DNA of 47,658 nt from Methylococcaceae bacterium UBA7658 (GTDB taxonomy: Bacteria > Pseudomonadota > Gammaproteobacteria > Methylococcales > Methylomonadaceae): contig DLHW01000054.1 of assembly GCA_002483425.1 (NCBI GenBank), forward strand, positions 67,896 through 115,553, given 5' to 3'. Positions 1 through 8,438 of this stretch are shown here, piece by piece. A program made the translations under genes and the position numbers. The notes under the pieces were generated by a model. That model saw only the letters and a program-made list of their open reading frames with translations. It was not told the DNA's origin and made no database searches. Numbering within the stretch: position 1 is the stretch's first letter; each line of letters begins with the position of its first letter.

Positions 1-2
1 AA

Positions 3-215
3 CTTATCACCGCTTCTGCCAGCGGACTTGATCCGCACATTAGCCCTGCGGCGGCTGAGTACCAGGTCAGTCGTATTGCAAGGCTGCGAAAAATTGATCC
101 TAAAAAACTGCTGGAATTAGTTGAATCTCATACTGAAAACCGTCAATGGGGACTGTTCGGAGAGCCTCGGGTAAATGTCTTGAAATTAAACCTGGCACTG
201 GCTACCATTCAATAA
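3..215 (+). CDS. kdpC: KdpC, potassium-transporting ATPase subunit C (C-terminal part)
   Basis: The window opens inside this gene; 70 codons to the TAA are visible. The start of the visible frame reads ITASASGLDPHISPAAAEYQ, the conserved KdpC stretch, followed by the RIA and Q-WG-FGEPRVNVLKLNL ending typical of the family. KdpC is the small single-pass subunit that stabilises the KdpFABC high-affinity K+ pump in the inner membrane. Its place just ahead of kdpD and kdpE fits a kdpFABC-DE locus, so kdpA and kdpB should lie just left of the window. Identification is by recalled family motifs; the N-terminal membrane segment is outside the window. Confidence 0.93.
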   Translation, partial: LITASASGLDPHISPAAAEYQVSRIARLRKIDPKKLLELVESHTENRQWGLFGEPRVNVLKLNLALATIQ

Positions 216-302
216 CGTAAAGAGGGTTGGTCATGGTATGGTTGAATTATAACAGTATTGGTAAACCACAAGCCACATATTGAAGAGGAGGATGACAAGC
301 AG

Positions 303-473
303 ATGGATATAATTGAAGAAAGTATCAAGTCTTATGACAAATCAGCCAAAATTGCCTTTAATACCCTTATCGGCATAGCTAGTCTGCTGAACAACCCCGA
401 CCTAAAACAAGCACAGGTTGCTTTCGATCAGTTCATGTGCTTGACTAACGAAGTCTTGAGGCTTCCCGGATGA
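303..473 (+). CDS. Small hypothetical protein between kdpC and kdpD
   Basis: A 56-residue frame starts at an ATG (303) preceded by a good ribosome site, GAGGAGG at 285-291. An in-frame TTG at 258 would lengthen it, but the ribosome site favours 303. The product is soluble-looking and helical, with no membrane segment or cysteine cluster, and has phrases such as IIEESIKSYDKSAKIAFNTL and LNNPDLKQAQVAFDQFM. I do not recognise a family. Its stop overlaps the next small frame by ATGA at 470-473. The position inside a kdp locus suggests co-transcription with the K+ pump and its sensor; the function is unknown. Confidence 0.55.
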   Translation: MDIIEESIKSYDKSAKIAFNTLIGIASLLNNPDLKQAQVAFDQFMCLTNEVLRLPG

Positions 474-667
474 ATACTAACATCAAGTCGGCAGCACTAT
501 CCCTAGGCAAGCAAAGGTTGATTTCTGCACAATGCCAGGAAATCCTTGCCACCCTCCAGAAGACAGTGCAAACCCAGGGAAATTTTGCACTTCCCCGTTC
601 GAAAAAACGGGATTTGATTACTACGGATCAATGCCAATATTCTGTCTATGAACGACCAGCGGCCTGA
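470..667 (+). CDS. Possible small coupled ORF ahead of kdpD
   Basis: A 65-residue frame begins with an ATG that overlaps the previous stop (ATGA at 470-473) and runs 20 bases into kdpD. No ribosome site of its own is evident. The arrangement could carry ribosomes from the preceding small gene to kdpD, whose start at 648 also lacks a clear Shine-Dalgarno sequence. The protein shows no recognisable domain. It may be a real leader-like peptide or a chance frame, and I list it only because of the coupling geometry. Confidence 0.25.
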   Translation: MNTNIKSAALSLGKQRLISAQCQEILATLQKTVQTQGNFALPRSKKRDLITTDQCQYSVYERPAA

Positions 668-3380
668 TCCAGACGAACTGCTCGCCCGTGTCGAGCGCGA
701 TAAGGCCAAAGCTAGGCGCGGGCGTTTAAAAATTTTTTTCGGCGCAGCGGCAGGAGTCGGCAAAACCTTTGCGATGCTGCAAGCGGCGCATGAACGTCGG
801 GGCGAAAATCTTGATGTGGTCATAGGTCTGGTGGAAACGCATGGCCGCAAGGAAACCTTGGCCTTGATTGAAGGCTTGGAAATTCTGCCGACCCGCAAAA
901 TCGAATACAAAGGCAAGCAGCTTGAAGAATTCGACCTGGATGCCGCCCTAAAGCGCCATCCAAGCATTATCTTAGTTGATGAACTGGCGCACAGCAATAT
1001 TCCCGGCACTCGGCATCCCAAGCGTTGGCAGGACATCCAGGAAATATTGGATGCAGGCATTGATGTTTACACAGCGGTTAATGTCCAACACCTGGAAAGC
1101 CTTAATGATGCAATCGACCAGATTTCCGGCATTAAAGTGCGGGAAACCGTGCCGGATACCGTATTTGAAGGCGCGGACGAAATTGAACTGATTGATTTGC
1201 CACCCAATGAATTATTGCTTCGTCTAAAAGAAGGCAAGGTCTACGTCCCGCAACAAGCTAAAGAAGCTGCCAATCATTTCTTCCGCCAAGGTAATCTTAT
1301 CGCCTTAAGGGAGCTCGCCTTACGGCAAACCGCTAACCGGGTTGACGCGCAAATGCTTGATTACCGGGAAGACAATGCCATTCAGGAAGTTTGGCAAGTT
1401 GGGGAGCGTATAATGGTTTGCATCGGTCCGAATGGCCTGGCCGAGCGTTTGGTTCGTGCGGGTAAGCGTCTTGCTGCGAGCTTGCGCGCGGATTGGATTG
1501 TTGCCTATGTTGAAACACCCGAACTGCAACGCTTATCGTCGATTAAACGCGATGCCGTACTCCGGGTATTGCGCTTGGCCGAGCAATTGGGCGCGGAAAC
1601 CGTGACCCTGAGTGCGCCCAATATGAGCAATGCCATCATCCGCTATGCACAGGAACGCAATATCAACAAAATTGTGGTAGGCAAACCGAGCCGACGCGGT
1701 TGGAAGCGATGGGTACTGGGATCCGTTGTTGATGTGCTCATCAGTCACGCCCATAACATTAATATTTATCTGCTCGGTAGCCCCAGGAACGATGCTGAGG
1801 ACGGTCTTGAAGTAACTTCAGCCTTGAAAAAAGCCCCCTTACCCGGACTAAAACAACAAACCCCATCCCGAATCAGAAAACGTTATATCGGCTATCTCTG
1901 GGCGTTCGTGGTCACGGGGTTCAGTACGTTGATCGCATGGCTCATGTTCATGAAACTTGAACTCGCCAATCTAGTGATGGTGTATTTGCTGGGTGTGGTT
2001 TTTGTCGCCACCCGTTTTGGTCGTGGACCCTCGGTGCTGGCTTCGGTGTTAGGTGTAGGTTTACTCGATTTCCTGTTTGTACAGCCCTACTTCAGCTTCT
2101 CCGTTACTGATAGCGAATATTTGCTGACGATGATCGTTATGTTGATAGTGGGATTGGTAATCAGTAACCTGATGGCGAATGTACGCTCTCAAGCGAAAGT
2201 TGCTTTTGTTCGCGAACGCCGTGCTGCGGTGCTATACACAATGAGCAAAGATCTGGCATCCAGCCAAACCGAGCAAGAAATAGTCCGTATCGCGGTAAAA
2301 CACTTGCACTCCGAATTTGGTAGTCGCAACGTGATCTTATTCCCCAATCCAATTGGCCGGATCGTATATCCGAATCAAAATGACATAATTGAATCTTATC
2401 ATGGTGCCGATCTCAGCGTGGCGCAATGGGTATTCGAACATAACGAAACAGCAGGTCAAGGCACCCACACCTTGCCAGGCGCTGAAGCGGTGTATTTTCC
2501 GATACACGACGGCGATAGAGTACTGGGTGTATTGGCGCTATTGCCGATTAATCTACGGCGGATATTTTTACCCGAACAGCAAAAACTGCTAGAAACATTG
2601 TTACGCCAAATCGGCCAGGCTTTATTACGCATCCGAATTTCCGAGCAAACTAAATCTACCCAGATGCAAATAGAAGCTGAGCGCCTGCGCAACTCTTTGT
2701 TAAGCGCCATTTCCCATGATTTGCGGACACCTCTGGCGACTATCGTTGGTTCTGCCAGTACGCTTTTGGAAGATAACGTTCATCTAAAACCGGAAGACAA
2801 GCTAGACCTTAGCCGGGCAATTCTAGATGAGGCGGAACGTATGTCGAACCTGATCAACAACATCCTGGATATGGCTCGGCTGGATGCGGGGGTTATCAAG
2901 CTTAATAAACAATGGCATCCGGTAGAGGAAATCGTCGGCACGGTCTTAACCAGCCTTCAAAAGCATCTGATTGGCCGTAAGGTTAACGTAGAAATTCCTC
3001 CCGGTATCCCTCTGATTTATGCAGATGCGGTGTTAATTGAACAAGTATTGATCAACCTGATTGAGAATGCGTTGCGCTATACGCCTACCGGGACTAACAT
3101 TGATATCAATGTTGAAACTCTGCAACAGCAAGTGAAAATCGCCGTGGCCGATTATGGCCCAGGCATTCCACAAGGACAAGAGAAGCATTTGTTTGAAAAG
3201 TTCTATCAAGCCAATAAAGAAGGGGCGCAAAGTGGTGTTGGCCTTGGATTAACAATTTGTCGGGCTATTGTGGAAGCACATGGTGGATCAATAGGCGTTC
3301 ACAATAAACCTGAAGGCGGAGCCGTTTTTACGTTTAACCTGCCCAACGATCAACCGCCGCCCGAACTTGAAGAGAGCTAA
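648..3380 (+). CDS. kdpD: KdpD, osmosensitive K+ channel sensor histidine kinase
   Basis: Membrane sensor kinase of the KdpDE system, which activates kdp transcription at low K+ or high osmolarity. All expected parts are present in a 910-residue protein of usual length. The N-terminal KdpD domain has Walker A GAAAGVGKT (residues 32-40) and the VDELAH Walker B region. A universal-stress-like domain follows to about residue 370, then a cluster of hydrophobic segments (DUF4118) at about 410-510 and a GAF-like region. HisKA carries the phospho-acceptor in SHDLRTPLA (His690), and HATPase_c has N box NLIENALRY, DYGPGIP and GVGLGLTI. kdpE follows after 83 bases. The ATG at 648 gives the usual N-terminus but has no strong ribosome site, so translation may be coupled to the small ORFs upstream. 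Confidence 0.96.
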   Translation: MNDQRPDPDELLARVERDKAKARRGRLKIFFGAAAGVGKTFAMLQAAHERRGENLDVVIGLVETHGRKETLALIEGLEILPTRKIEYKGKQLEEFDLDAALKRHPSIILVDELAHSNIPGTRHPKRWQDIQEILDAGIDVYTAVNVQHLESLNDAIDQISGIKVRETVPDTVFEGADEIELIDLPPNELLLRLKEGKVYVPQQAKEAANHFFRQGNLIALRELALRQTANRVDAQMLDYREDNAIQEVWQVGERIMVCIGPNGLAERLVRAGKRLAASLRADWIVAYVETPELQRLSSIKRDAVLRVLRLAEQLGAETVTLSAPNMSNAIIRYAQERNINKIVVGKPSRRGWKRWVLGSVVDVLISHAHNINIYLLGSPRNDAEDGLEVTSALKKAPLPGLKQQTPSRIRKRYIGYLWAFVVTGFSTLIAWLMFMKLELANLVMVYLLGVVFVATRFGRGPSVLASVLGVGLLDFLFVQPYFSFSVTDSEYLLTMIVMLIVGLVISNLMANVRSQAKVAFVRERRAAVLYTMSKDLASSQTEQEIVRIAVKHLHSEFGSRNVILFPNPIGRIVYPNQNDIIESYHGADLSVAQWVFEHNETAGQGTHTLPGAEAVYFPIHDGDRVLGVLALLPINLRRIFLPEQQKLLETLLRQIGQALLRIRISEQTKSTQMQIEAERLRNSLLSAISHDLRTPLATIVGSASTLLEDNVHLKPEDKLDLSRAILDEAERMSNLINNILDMARLDAGVIKLNKQWHPVEEIVGTVLTSLQKHLIGRKVNVEIPPGIPLIYADAVLIEQVLINLIENALRYTPTGTNIDINVETLQQQVKIAVADYGPGIPQGQEKHLFEKFYQANKEGAQSGVGLGLTICRAIVEAHGGSIGVHNKPEGGAVFTFNLPNDQPPPELEES

Positions 3381-3463
3381 GTTATGAGCGTTATCGTATG
3401 CTTAGTATTATCTTATCAAACGGCCTCCTCGATAATTAATGAATTCATAACGGGTTGCCAGCC

Positions 3464-4159
3464 ATGACGACGTTAACCCCAGTTGTTGTCATTATCGAGG
3501 ACGATCCGCCGATCCGCCGTTTTTTACGGACAGGACTTCGCACCCAGGATTTCACGATATATGAAGCGGCAACCGGGAAGCAAGGCATTATCGAAGCGGA
3601 AGTCCGAAAGCCCGATCTCATCATTCTTGATCTTGGCTTGCCGGATATGGATGGTGTTGATGTTATTAATGCCATCAGGGCATGGTCAACAGTCCCTATC
3701 ATCATCCTGTCAGCACGGAGCAACGAGCAGAATAAAATCGATGCCCTAGATGCGGGAGCTGACGATTACCTGACTAAACCCTTTGGTTTCGGCGAATTGC
3801 TGGCACGAATCCGGGTCGCCTTGAGGCATTCCACCCAAACCGGCGCAGCGACCAATCCTGAAGTATTTACCAACGGGGATTTAACCATAGACCTTCACAA
3901 TCGGGTCGTGACGATTGCAGGGGAAGATGTCCATTTGACGCCGATCCAATATCGCCTACTGACCGTATTAATCAAACATCCAGGGAAAGTGCTAACCCAC
4001 CAACAAATTTTAAAGGAAGTATGGGGGCCGTCCTACCAGGAAAACGCCCATTACTTGCGTATTTACATGAGCCAGTTAAGGCAGAAGCTGGAAGCGAATC
4101 CAACTCAACCAAAATATTTGCTAACTGAATCAGGGGTCGGTTATCGATTCAAAGCATAA
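3464..4159 (+). CDS. kdpE: KdpE, response regulator of the kdp operon
   Basis: OmpR-type response regulator partnered with KdpD, 231 residues from the ATG at 3464. An in-frame TTG at 3455 would add MPA and is less likely. The receiver domain has the acidic pair E12/D13-D14, phospho-acceptor Asp56 in LILDLGLPD (LIILDLG) and Lys105 in LTKPF. The C-terminal winged helix (about residues 130-231) has the LTPIQYRLLTVL and YLRIYMSQLRQKLE signatures and ends GVGYRFKA. It should bind upstream of kdpFABC when phosphorylated. IS debris begins immediately downstream, so this gene marks the right edge of the kdp locus. Confidence 0.95.
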   Translation: MTTLTPVVVIIEDDPPIRRFLRTGLRTQDFTIYEAATGKQGIIEAEVRKPDLIILDLGLPDMDGVDVINAIRAWSTVPIIILSARSNEQNKIDALDAGADDYLTKPFGFGELLARIRVALRHSTQTGAATNPEVFTNGDLTIDLHNRVVTIAGEDVHLTPIQYRLLTVLIKHPGKVLTHQQILKEVWGPSYQENAHYLRIYMSQLRQKLEANPTQPKYLLTESGVGYRFKA

Positions 4160-4235
4160 ATTTCGGAGATTATTTACTTTATAGATAGATATGCCTTTAG
4201 AATATCCCTCGTTGTCAAGACATGAAGGCGGGCTG

Positions 4236-4472
4236 ATGATTGGCTGTAAGCATTGTGACCACGACAAGTCGGTAAATAATGGCAAGGTCCGCAACAAGCA
4301 GCGCTACCGACGCCAAAACTCCGGTCATAATTTCGTGGAAAGGGATGGCACGGCAAAGTCCAATGCAGCGGTTCGCCGTGCGGTTGCGGTGATCTTGTAT
4401 GCGCTGGGCAAGGGGTCTTACGGCTTCATTGCGAAGTTCGGGGTGACGTCGGCGGCACTGGTCTTGAAGTGA
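4236..4472 (+). pseudogene. IS1-like InsA-type transposase N-terminal fragment
   Basis: The frame starts MIGCKHCDHDKSVNNGKV, followed by KQRYRRQNSGHNFVERDG and YALGKGSYGFIAK. This is the zinc-ribbon and helix-turn-helix start of an IS1-type InsA-like transposase. Two of the expected zinc cysteines are replaced (RRQNSG where RCQNCG is usual), and the frame ends with ALVLK then TGA just where the helix-turn-helix should continue into the catalytic part. No catalytic region follows: the next DNA belongs to an oppositely oriented IS3-type remnant. It is a dead fragment. An in-frame ATG at 4191 exists, but homology begins at 4236. Confidence 0.7.
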
Positions 4473-4503
4473 GTGATGTGTTAACGGTATATCGGACCCA
4501 AGG

Positions 4504-5177
4504 TTAAGCAGCATATTGGTGGGTTTCGTAGTCAACGGGAGATAACTATCCATTCGCCGAATGTAAGCGCTCCCGGTTATCCCCACAGGGCACGAGTAAA
4601 ACACCTCAAACTATTCAAACACCGCTTGTTTGGCTTCTTCACGGTTACGGAAGGTTTGATGATGTCTCCGTTCAGTTTTTAAAGTGTAGCCACGGGGCAT
4701 GCATGAAAAAAGCTTTCTGCAACGGCAGTGTCTCCAACGGGCCGGATCTCCCAACAATGTCTTTTCCGGCTCATGCGTTGTCTAATGCCGAAATATTTTA
4801 TTATGTTACGACGGCTAGGCGCTGCCTATTGACTGCCACGGTCGCTGTGCCAGAGCAGGCCTTTCGGGGCTTTGCGTTGCCAAATCGCCATCAGTAACGC
4901 ATCGTTCACTAACGCTGTTCGCACGTGTAACCCAAGGTCATAAATGCCCAGTGGGTATATGCTCGCCCATTGACCAGCCCACGACTTGCCTGGAATACAG
5001 GTCGATGACAATGGCCAAGGACAACCAACCCTCTTGGGTACGGATATAAGTGATGTCGCCAACATAAGCTTGATTAGCCTGTTGTACGGTAACATTCCTA
5101 TCCAGCAGATTATCGGCAACCGGTAGGTTATACCCAGAGGGCATTCCCGGATTATAAATCAATAAAACCAATACCAA
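4504..5177 (-). pseudogene. IS3-family OrfB transposase remnant (multiple frameshifts)
   Basis: Read on the minus strand in shifting frames, this is an rve-type IS3 OrfB. From 5177 down: LPVADNLLDRNVTVQQANQA and VGDITYIRTQEGWLSLAIVI, with DITYI and DLYSRQVVGW around the catalytic aspartates. After a shift comes LVNDALLMAIWQRK and LLWHSDRGSQ. Degraded pieces then give MSRKRHCW and AVAESFF near 4700-4790, LKTE-like TLKTERRHHQTFRNREEAK at about 4620-4690, and HSANG-stop-LSPVDYETHQYAA ending with TAA at 4504-4506. At least three frame changes and an internal stop make it non-functional. OrfA and the terminal inverted repeats were not identified. Confidence 0.75.
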
Positions 5178-5242
5178 TCTTGTCTTTATTCAATCCCAAA
5201 TATTCAGCATTGGTGGAGATTCTACCCGCCTTTGAAAACAAC

Positions 5243-5574
5243 TCACCTAAGCAGCAACCCCTTAATCTTATTGAAATGTTGGTCTTTTGTATATATTGTC
5301 ATCCCTTGTTGAAATACGACGGCGGCTATCCAGATGTCATTGGTTGGGATGGACATGCCATTAATTTTTAGCTGGTCGAGGATCAAGCAGTAAAACTCCG
5401 CCGTCTCTTCATCAATCCGGTATAAGGCCACCCTGGGCGAATCGAGGAATTGGTTGAGTTCCTGGCGATTCGCTTAAGCTTTATTTCCGGCCTTAAAACC
5501 GGAAAGCAGTTCGCCGATTGAGATTACGGTAATGACAACCATAAAATTATCATGCCAATATCGATAAAAATGTC
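5243..5574 (-). pseudogene. VapC-type PIN-domain toxin, inactivated
   Basis: In one minus-strand frame from about 5542, the sequence reads MVVITVISIGELLSGFKAG, NKA, a TAA stop (5474-5476), then ANRQELNQFLDSPRVALYRI and onward to NDIWIAAVVFQQGMTIYTKD and HFNKIKGL. ISIGEL carries the second PIN acid, and TNDIWIAA carries the third with a TKDQHF end, so the PIN fold is clear and VapC is the best call. The beginning lies in another frame as DIFIDIGM at about 5574-5551, where VapC normally has a D-T-N motif; about 30 residues are missing between the pieces. Two independent lesions make it a pseudogene. No intact antitoxin gene is next to it. Confidence 0.72.
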
Positions 5575-5884
5575 TGCGACATGGAAGGAATGCCTTCAAA
5601 CGGCGCCTCATAGTCTTTAATTACGGGATGGGAAATGAGACATAGTGTTTGATCAATGATAAATATAACAAGGCCGTGAAGAACAGTTTAGGTTATCCGG
5701 CTTGCAGGTTTATGTTCGAACAAAACGCGCTGGCACACTTGTAAAAGTAATACTCCGTGCCATAGCATAATGTTTCTTATATCAATTTATGTTGCTCCAG
5801 CTTGTAAATGTTAGGAGTAAAACGATTATTTTTTTAATAAACTGCCGGATAGATCCTAAACTCAAATGCTAAGTACTGAACGCT
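5575..5884. other. Intergenic region without a recognised gene
   Basis: About 310 bases between the dead vapC and the flippase pseudogene. The minus strand holds a short open stretch reading HPVIKDYEAPFEGIPS just before the PIN remnant (about 5640-5575). It could be the tail of a lost upstream partner, but it is too short to assign. Nothing else was recognised. Confidence 0.4.
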
Positions 5885-7165
5885 CTAAAATTTTTTAAAT
5901 AGCATTGCGACCATGATGCGGAACGCGATAAATAACGCCAAAACAGACAACATATAAGCACCGGCGACACCAACGGCGCCGTAAGTTTTTCCTAGTACGA
6001 TGCTTAGCGTTAGCATGAATAGCGTAGCGATTAAGGTAGAGCTTAAAACAATCCGGTTAAAGCCCATGTATTGCAGGTAATAAGGCATATCGGCAAATAG
6101 GGCGCTCATCGATGCGCCTACGGCAAGTAAAATCAAAGTTAAATAACCGCCGCTAAAATGGCTGCCGAATAAATCCAATAAAGCCTGACCGAACACAATA
6201 AAAGCGAGGTATAAGACTAATATCAGGCTGCCGATAATCAATGCTCGCTGGCGAATAAGCCGCAGGATGCCTTGCTTATCTTTGCGTTCGATAAGAACGA
6301 CCATCATCGGCAAATAATAGCGGTTGAGAAGTCCCGATTAAGGAAATAAAACCGCCTGTTTGCGCTGCTACCGCGTAGATGCCCACTTCTAGGCCGGACG
6401 GAAATAACAATTCCAGTATCATCACGCCGCTACTGGTGATTACAGTGAGCATCAAGCTATTAAAAACCAATGGCAAGGCCCGTTTAAGCCATTTGGATTT
6501 GAGAATGAGCGGGGGCGATCGCTTGATCTCGCCGGGTAAGATTGCGTTGGCGCTGAGCCGCATCGTAATAAAAGCGAACCACAAGCGCCGCCTAAACAAA
6601 ACACGGCTATGACTGCGTTGAATCGAGGTCCGGCGATAATGAAGCCGCTCAGTAGCGCTAAATAAAATAGGGGCAGTAAAAACCGGTAAATTGCTACGCC
6701 CAGCAGGTGTTTGCCTTGCGCGGAGATAACTTCGACTAAAAATAACGTAAGCGCAATAATGGGTAAAAAAGCGGAATAAATAACAATGGGCAGATGGTAA
6801 TCGGCATGTTTCAAGGTTAAGACTGTTTCTAGACTTAGGCCGGTCAGGCAGGCGAGCAACAGGCTAAAGCCGGCGATGGTTTTAAGAGAAAACAGCCAGT
6901 AACCGTGAAATTTGTTCCAATCTTGTCTTTCCTTAAATAATGCAATACTTCTTAGCGCGTATTTTTCGAGGCCCAGAGTGGCTAGCGTCGACAGCATGGT
7001 CACTATTGAAATTGCAACGCTGTAGTCGTCATAATCGCCGACCGTCATGGTTCGCGCCAAGACAATGTTGGCCAGGTACATCAAGGCATAATTGCCGATG
7101 GTCAGCAAGAATAGATAAAGCGAACCAAAATTGTCAGGATGCAAGTCGAACGAGATGCTGGGCAT
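5885..7165 (-). pseudogene. Polysaccharide (Wzx/MATE-like) flippase, two frameshifts
   Basis: Three consecutive minus-strand frames together form one multi-pass membrane protein of about 425 residues, the usual length for a Polysacc_synt flippase that moves lipid-linked sugars across the inner membrane. Frame one runs from MPSISFDLHPDNFGSLYLFL to GGACGSLLL. A shift near 6570-6600 leads to LPGEIKRSPPLILKSKWLKR and ISLIGTS. A second shift near 6310-6335 leads to NRYYLPMMVVLIERKDKQGI and on to a hydrophobic C-terminus ending MLFKKF. No frame contains the whole gene, so it is either broken or carries two sequencing errors. The intervening frames are well conserved in character, which means the lesions are recent if real. 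Confidence 0.75.
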
Positions 7166-7348
7166 AAGCAGGGGTGCTTTCGATTTTTTCTAGGGGTTTG
7201 GAAGAAAGGCTCTTTGATTTATGGTAGACAAAATCAATTAGACCTTGCCTTATTTAATAGTTGTTTTTTCATGTCTGATTGGAAATGGAATGGTTTCGAT
7301 TAACTATTGTGAAATATCTTGGCGCGTATTACAAAAGCAAATAAATTT

Positions 7349-8305
7349 ATGGTGGGCGAGGCGGTTAAGCTAAACCTGAAAAGGCCAATAAACGCTTTTT
7401 TAGCCAGTGCCGGCTTAAGCCCGGTATTGATGACCGGATTGAATTATCGGACAAACGATATGAATGACAACAAAAAATTGCAATTACCTTATTTTAATTA
7501 CTTGCTATCCGAACTTAAGCGAGAGAATTCACGGCTAGAACAAAGTTTTGGCCGTCATGTCCATTGGGGGTATTGGGAAAATCCGGATACAGCAGCATTG
7601 ACGGCTCAGGATTTTGCCAAGGCTGCCGAGGCGTTAAGCGCGCAAATTTGCCGCGCAGGTCTTATCCGGAATAATCTATGCGTACTGGATGCCGGTTGCG
7701 GGTTCGGCGGTACGGTTGCGCATATTAACGAGAACTACCGGAGCATGTCTTTGATGGGAGTCAATCTCGACGAGCGTCAATTAACCAGAGCAAAAGAGCA
7801 GGTCAAACCGGTGCCCGGTAACCGGATCGATTTTAAGCAATCCGACGCTTGCGCTTTACCGTTCGACGATGCGTCTTTCGACGCAGTGTTGGCGGTGGAG
7901 TGTATTTTTCATTTCCCTAGCCGGGAACGATTTTTCAAGGAAGCTTACCGGGTGCTCAAACCGGGCGGTTATCTCGCTTTGTCCGATTTTGTCCCCAAGC
8001 CTTTATTAAAGCCGATCATTAAATTAAAAATGCTGGAATGGGGAGGCGCCGGTTTTTACGGTAAATGCGATTTCAGTTACTGTGTTGCCGATTACCTGCG
8101 GCTGGCGCAAACGTTAGGTTTGGATTTAACGGTCGAGCGCGATATTACCGCAAATACGTTGCCGACGTACCGCTATTTACGGCGATTGAATTTCGATCAT
8201 CCGGTCAATAACCCTTTTGCCTATATCGAGACGGCAGTAGCCGAAGTTTTTTCCCGGATGCGATTACTGGACTACTATATTTTTAGCTTCAGGAAACCGG
8301 TTTAA
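7349..8305 (+). CDS. Class I SAM-dependent methyltransferase
   Basis: A soluble methyltransferase of the Methyltransf_11 type. Motif I is VLDAGCGFGGTVA, the acidic end of strand 2 is in GVNLDERQL, and later come FKQSDACALPFDDASFDAVL and RVLKPGGYLALSDF, the standard motif order. The substrate is not readable; similarity to tocopherol/sarcosine-type small-molecule methyltransferases is only general. The frame is open from a TTG at 7319. I give the ATG at 7349, but the ATG at 7460 (MNDNKKLQLPYFNYLL), where clear homology-like sequence begins, is equally plausible because no start has a strong ribosome site. It is transcribed divergently from the broken flippase and is followed by two hairpins. 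Confidence 0.85.
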   Translation: MVGEAVKLNLKRPINAFLASAGLSPVLMTGLNYRTNDMNDNKKLQLPYFNYLLSELKRENSRLEQSFGRHVHWGYWENPDTAALTAQDFAKAAEALSAQICRAGLIRNNLCVLDAGCGFGGTVAHINENYRSMSLMGVNLDERQLTRAKEQVKPVPGNRIDFKQSDACALPFDDASFDAVLAVECIFHFPSRERFFKEAYRVLKPGGYLALSDFVPKPLLKPIIKLKMLEWGGAGFYGKCDFSYCVADYLRLAQTLGLDLTVERDITANTLPTYRYLRRLNFDHPVNNPFAYIETAVAEVFSRMRLLDYYIFSFRKPV

Positions 8306-8341
8306 TTTGCTTCGATTCACCGGTGTTCTTATCGACAAGAA

Positions 8342-8366
8342 GGGCATTGTTTCTTAATGCCCGGTT
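8342..8366 (+). terminator. Rho-independent-like terminator after the methyltransferase
   Basis: GGGCATT at 8342-8348 pairs with AATGCCC at 8356-8362 around a 7-base loop and is followed by GGTTTT. It lies 37 bases past the methyltransferase stop. Confidence 0.55.
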
Positions 8367-8369
8367 TTA

Positions 8370-8399
8370 AGACGGCTTGAAAAATTATTCAAGCCGTCT
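8370..8399. terminator. 12-bp perfect hairpin between convergent genes
   Basis: AGACGGCTTGAA (8370-8381) and TTCAAGCCGTCT (8388-8399) form a perfect 12-bp stem with a 6-base loop, placed between the convergent methyltransferase and DUF481 genes. No long T run follows on either strand. It probably acts as a two-way terminator or mRNA end-stabiliser. Confidence 0.6.
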
Positions 8400-8438
8400 C
8401 GCTTTGTCCGATAAGACTGCAATTAACCTTGCTGTAAG

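Noticed and set aside
503..1060. Long open frame antisense to the start of kdpD
   Set aside because: It lies opposite well-conserved kdpD coding sequence, has low-complexity Ser/Arg-rich translation and no ribosome site.
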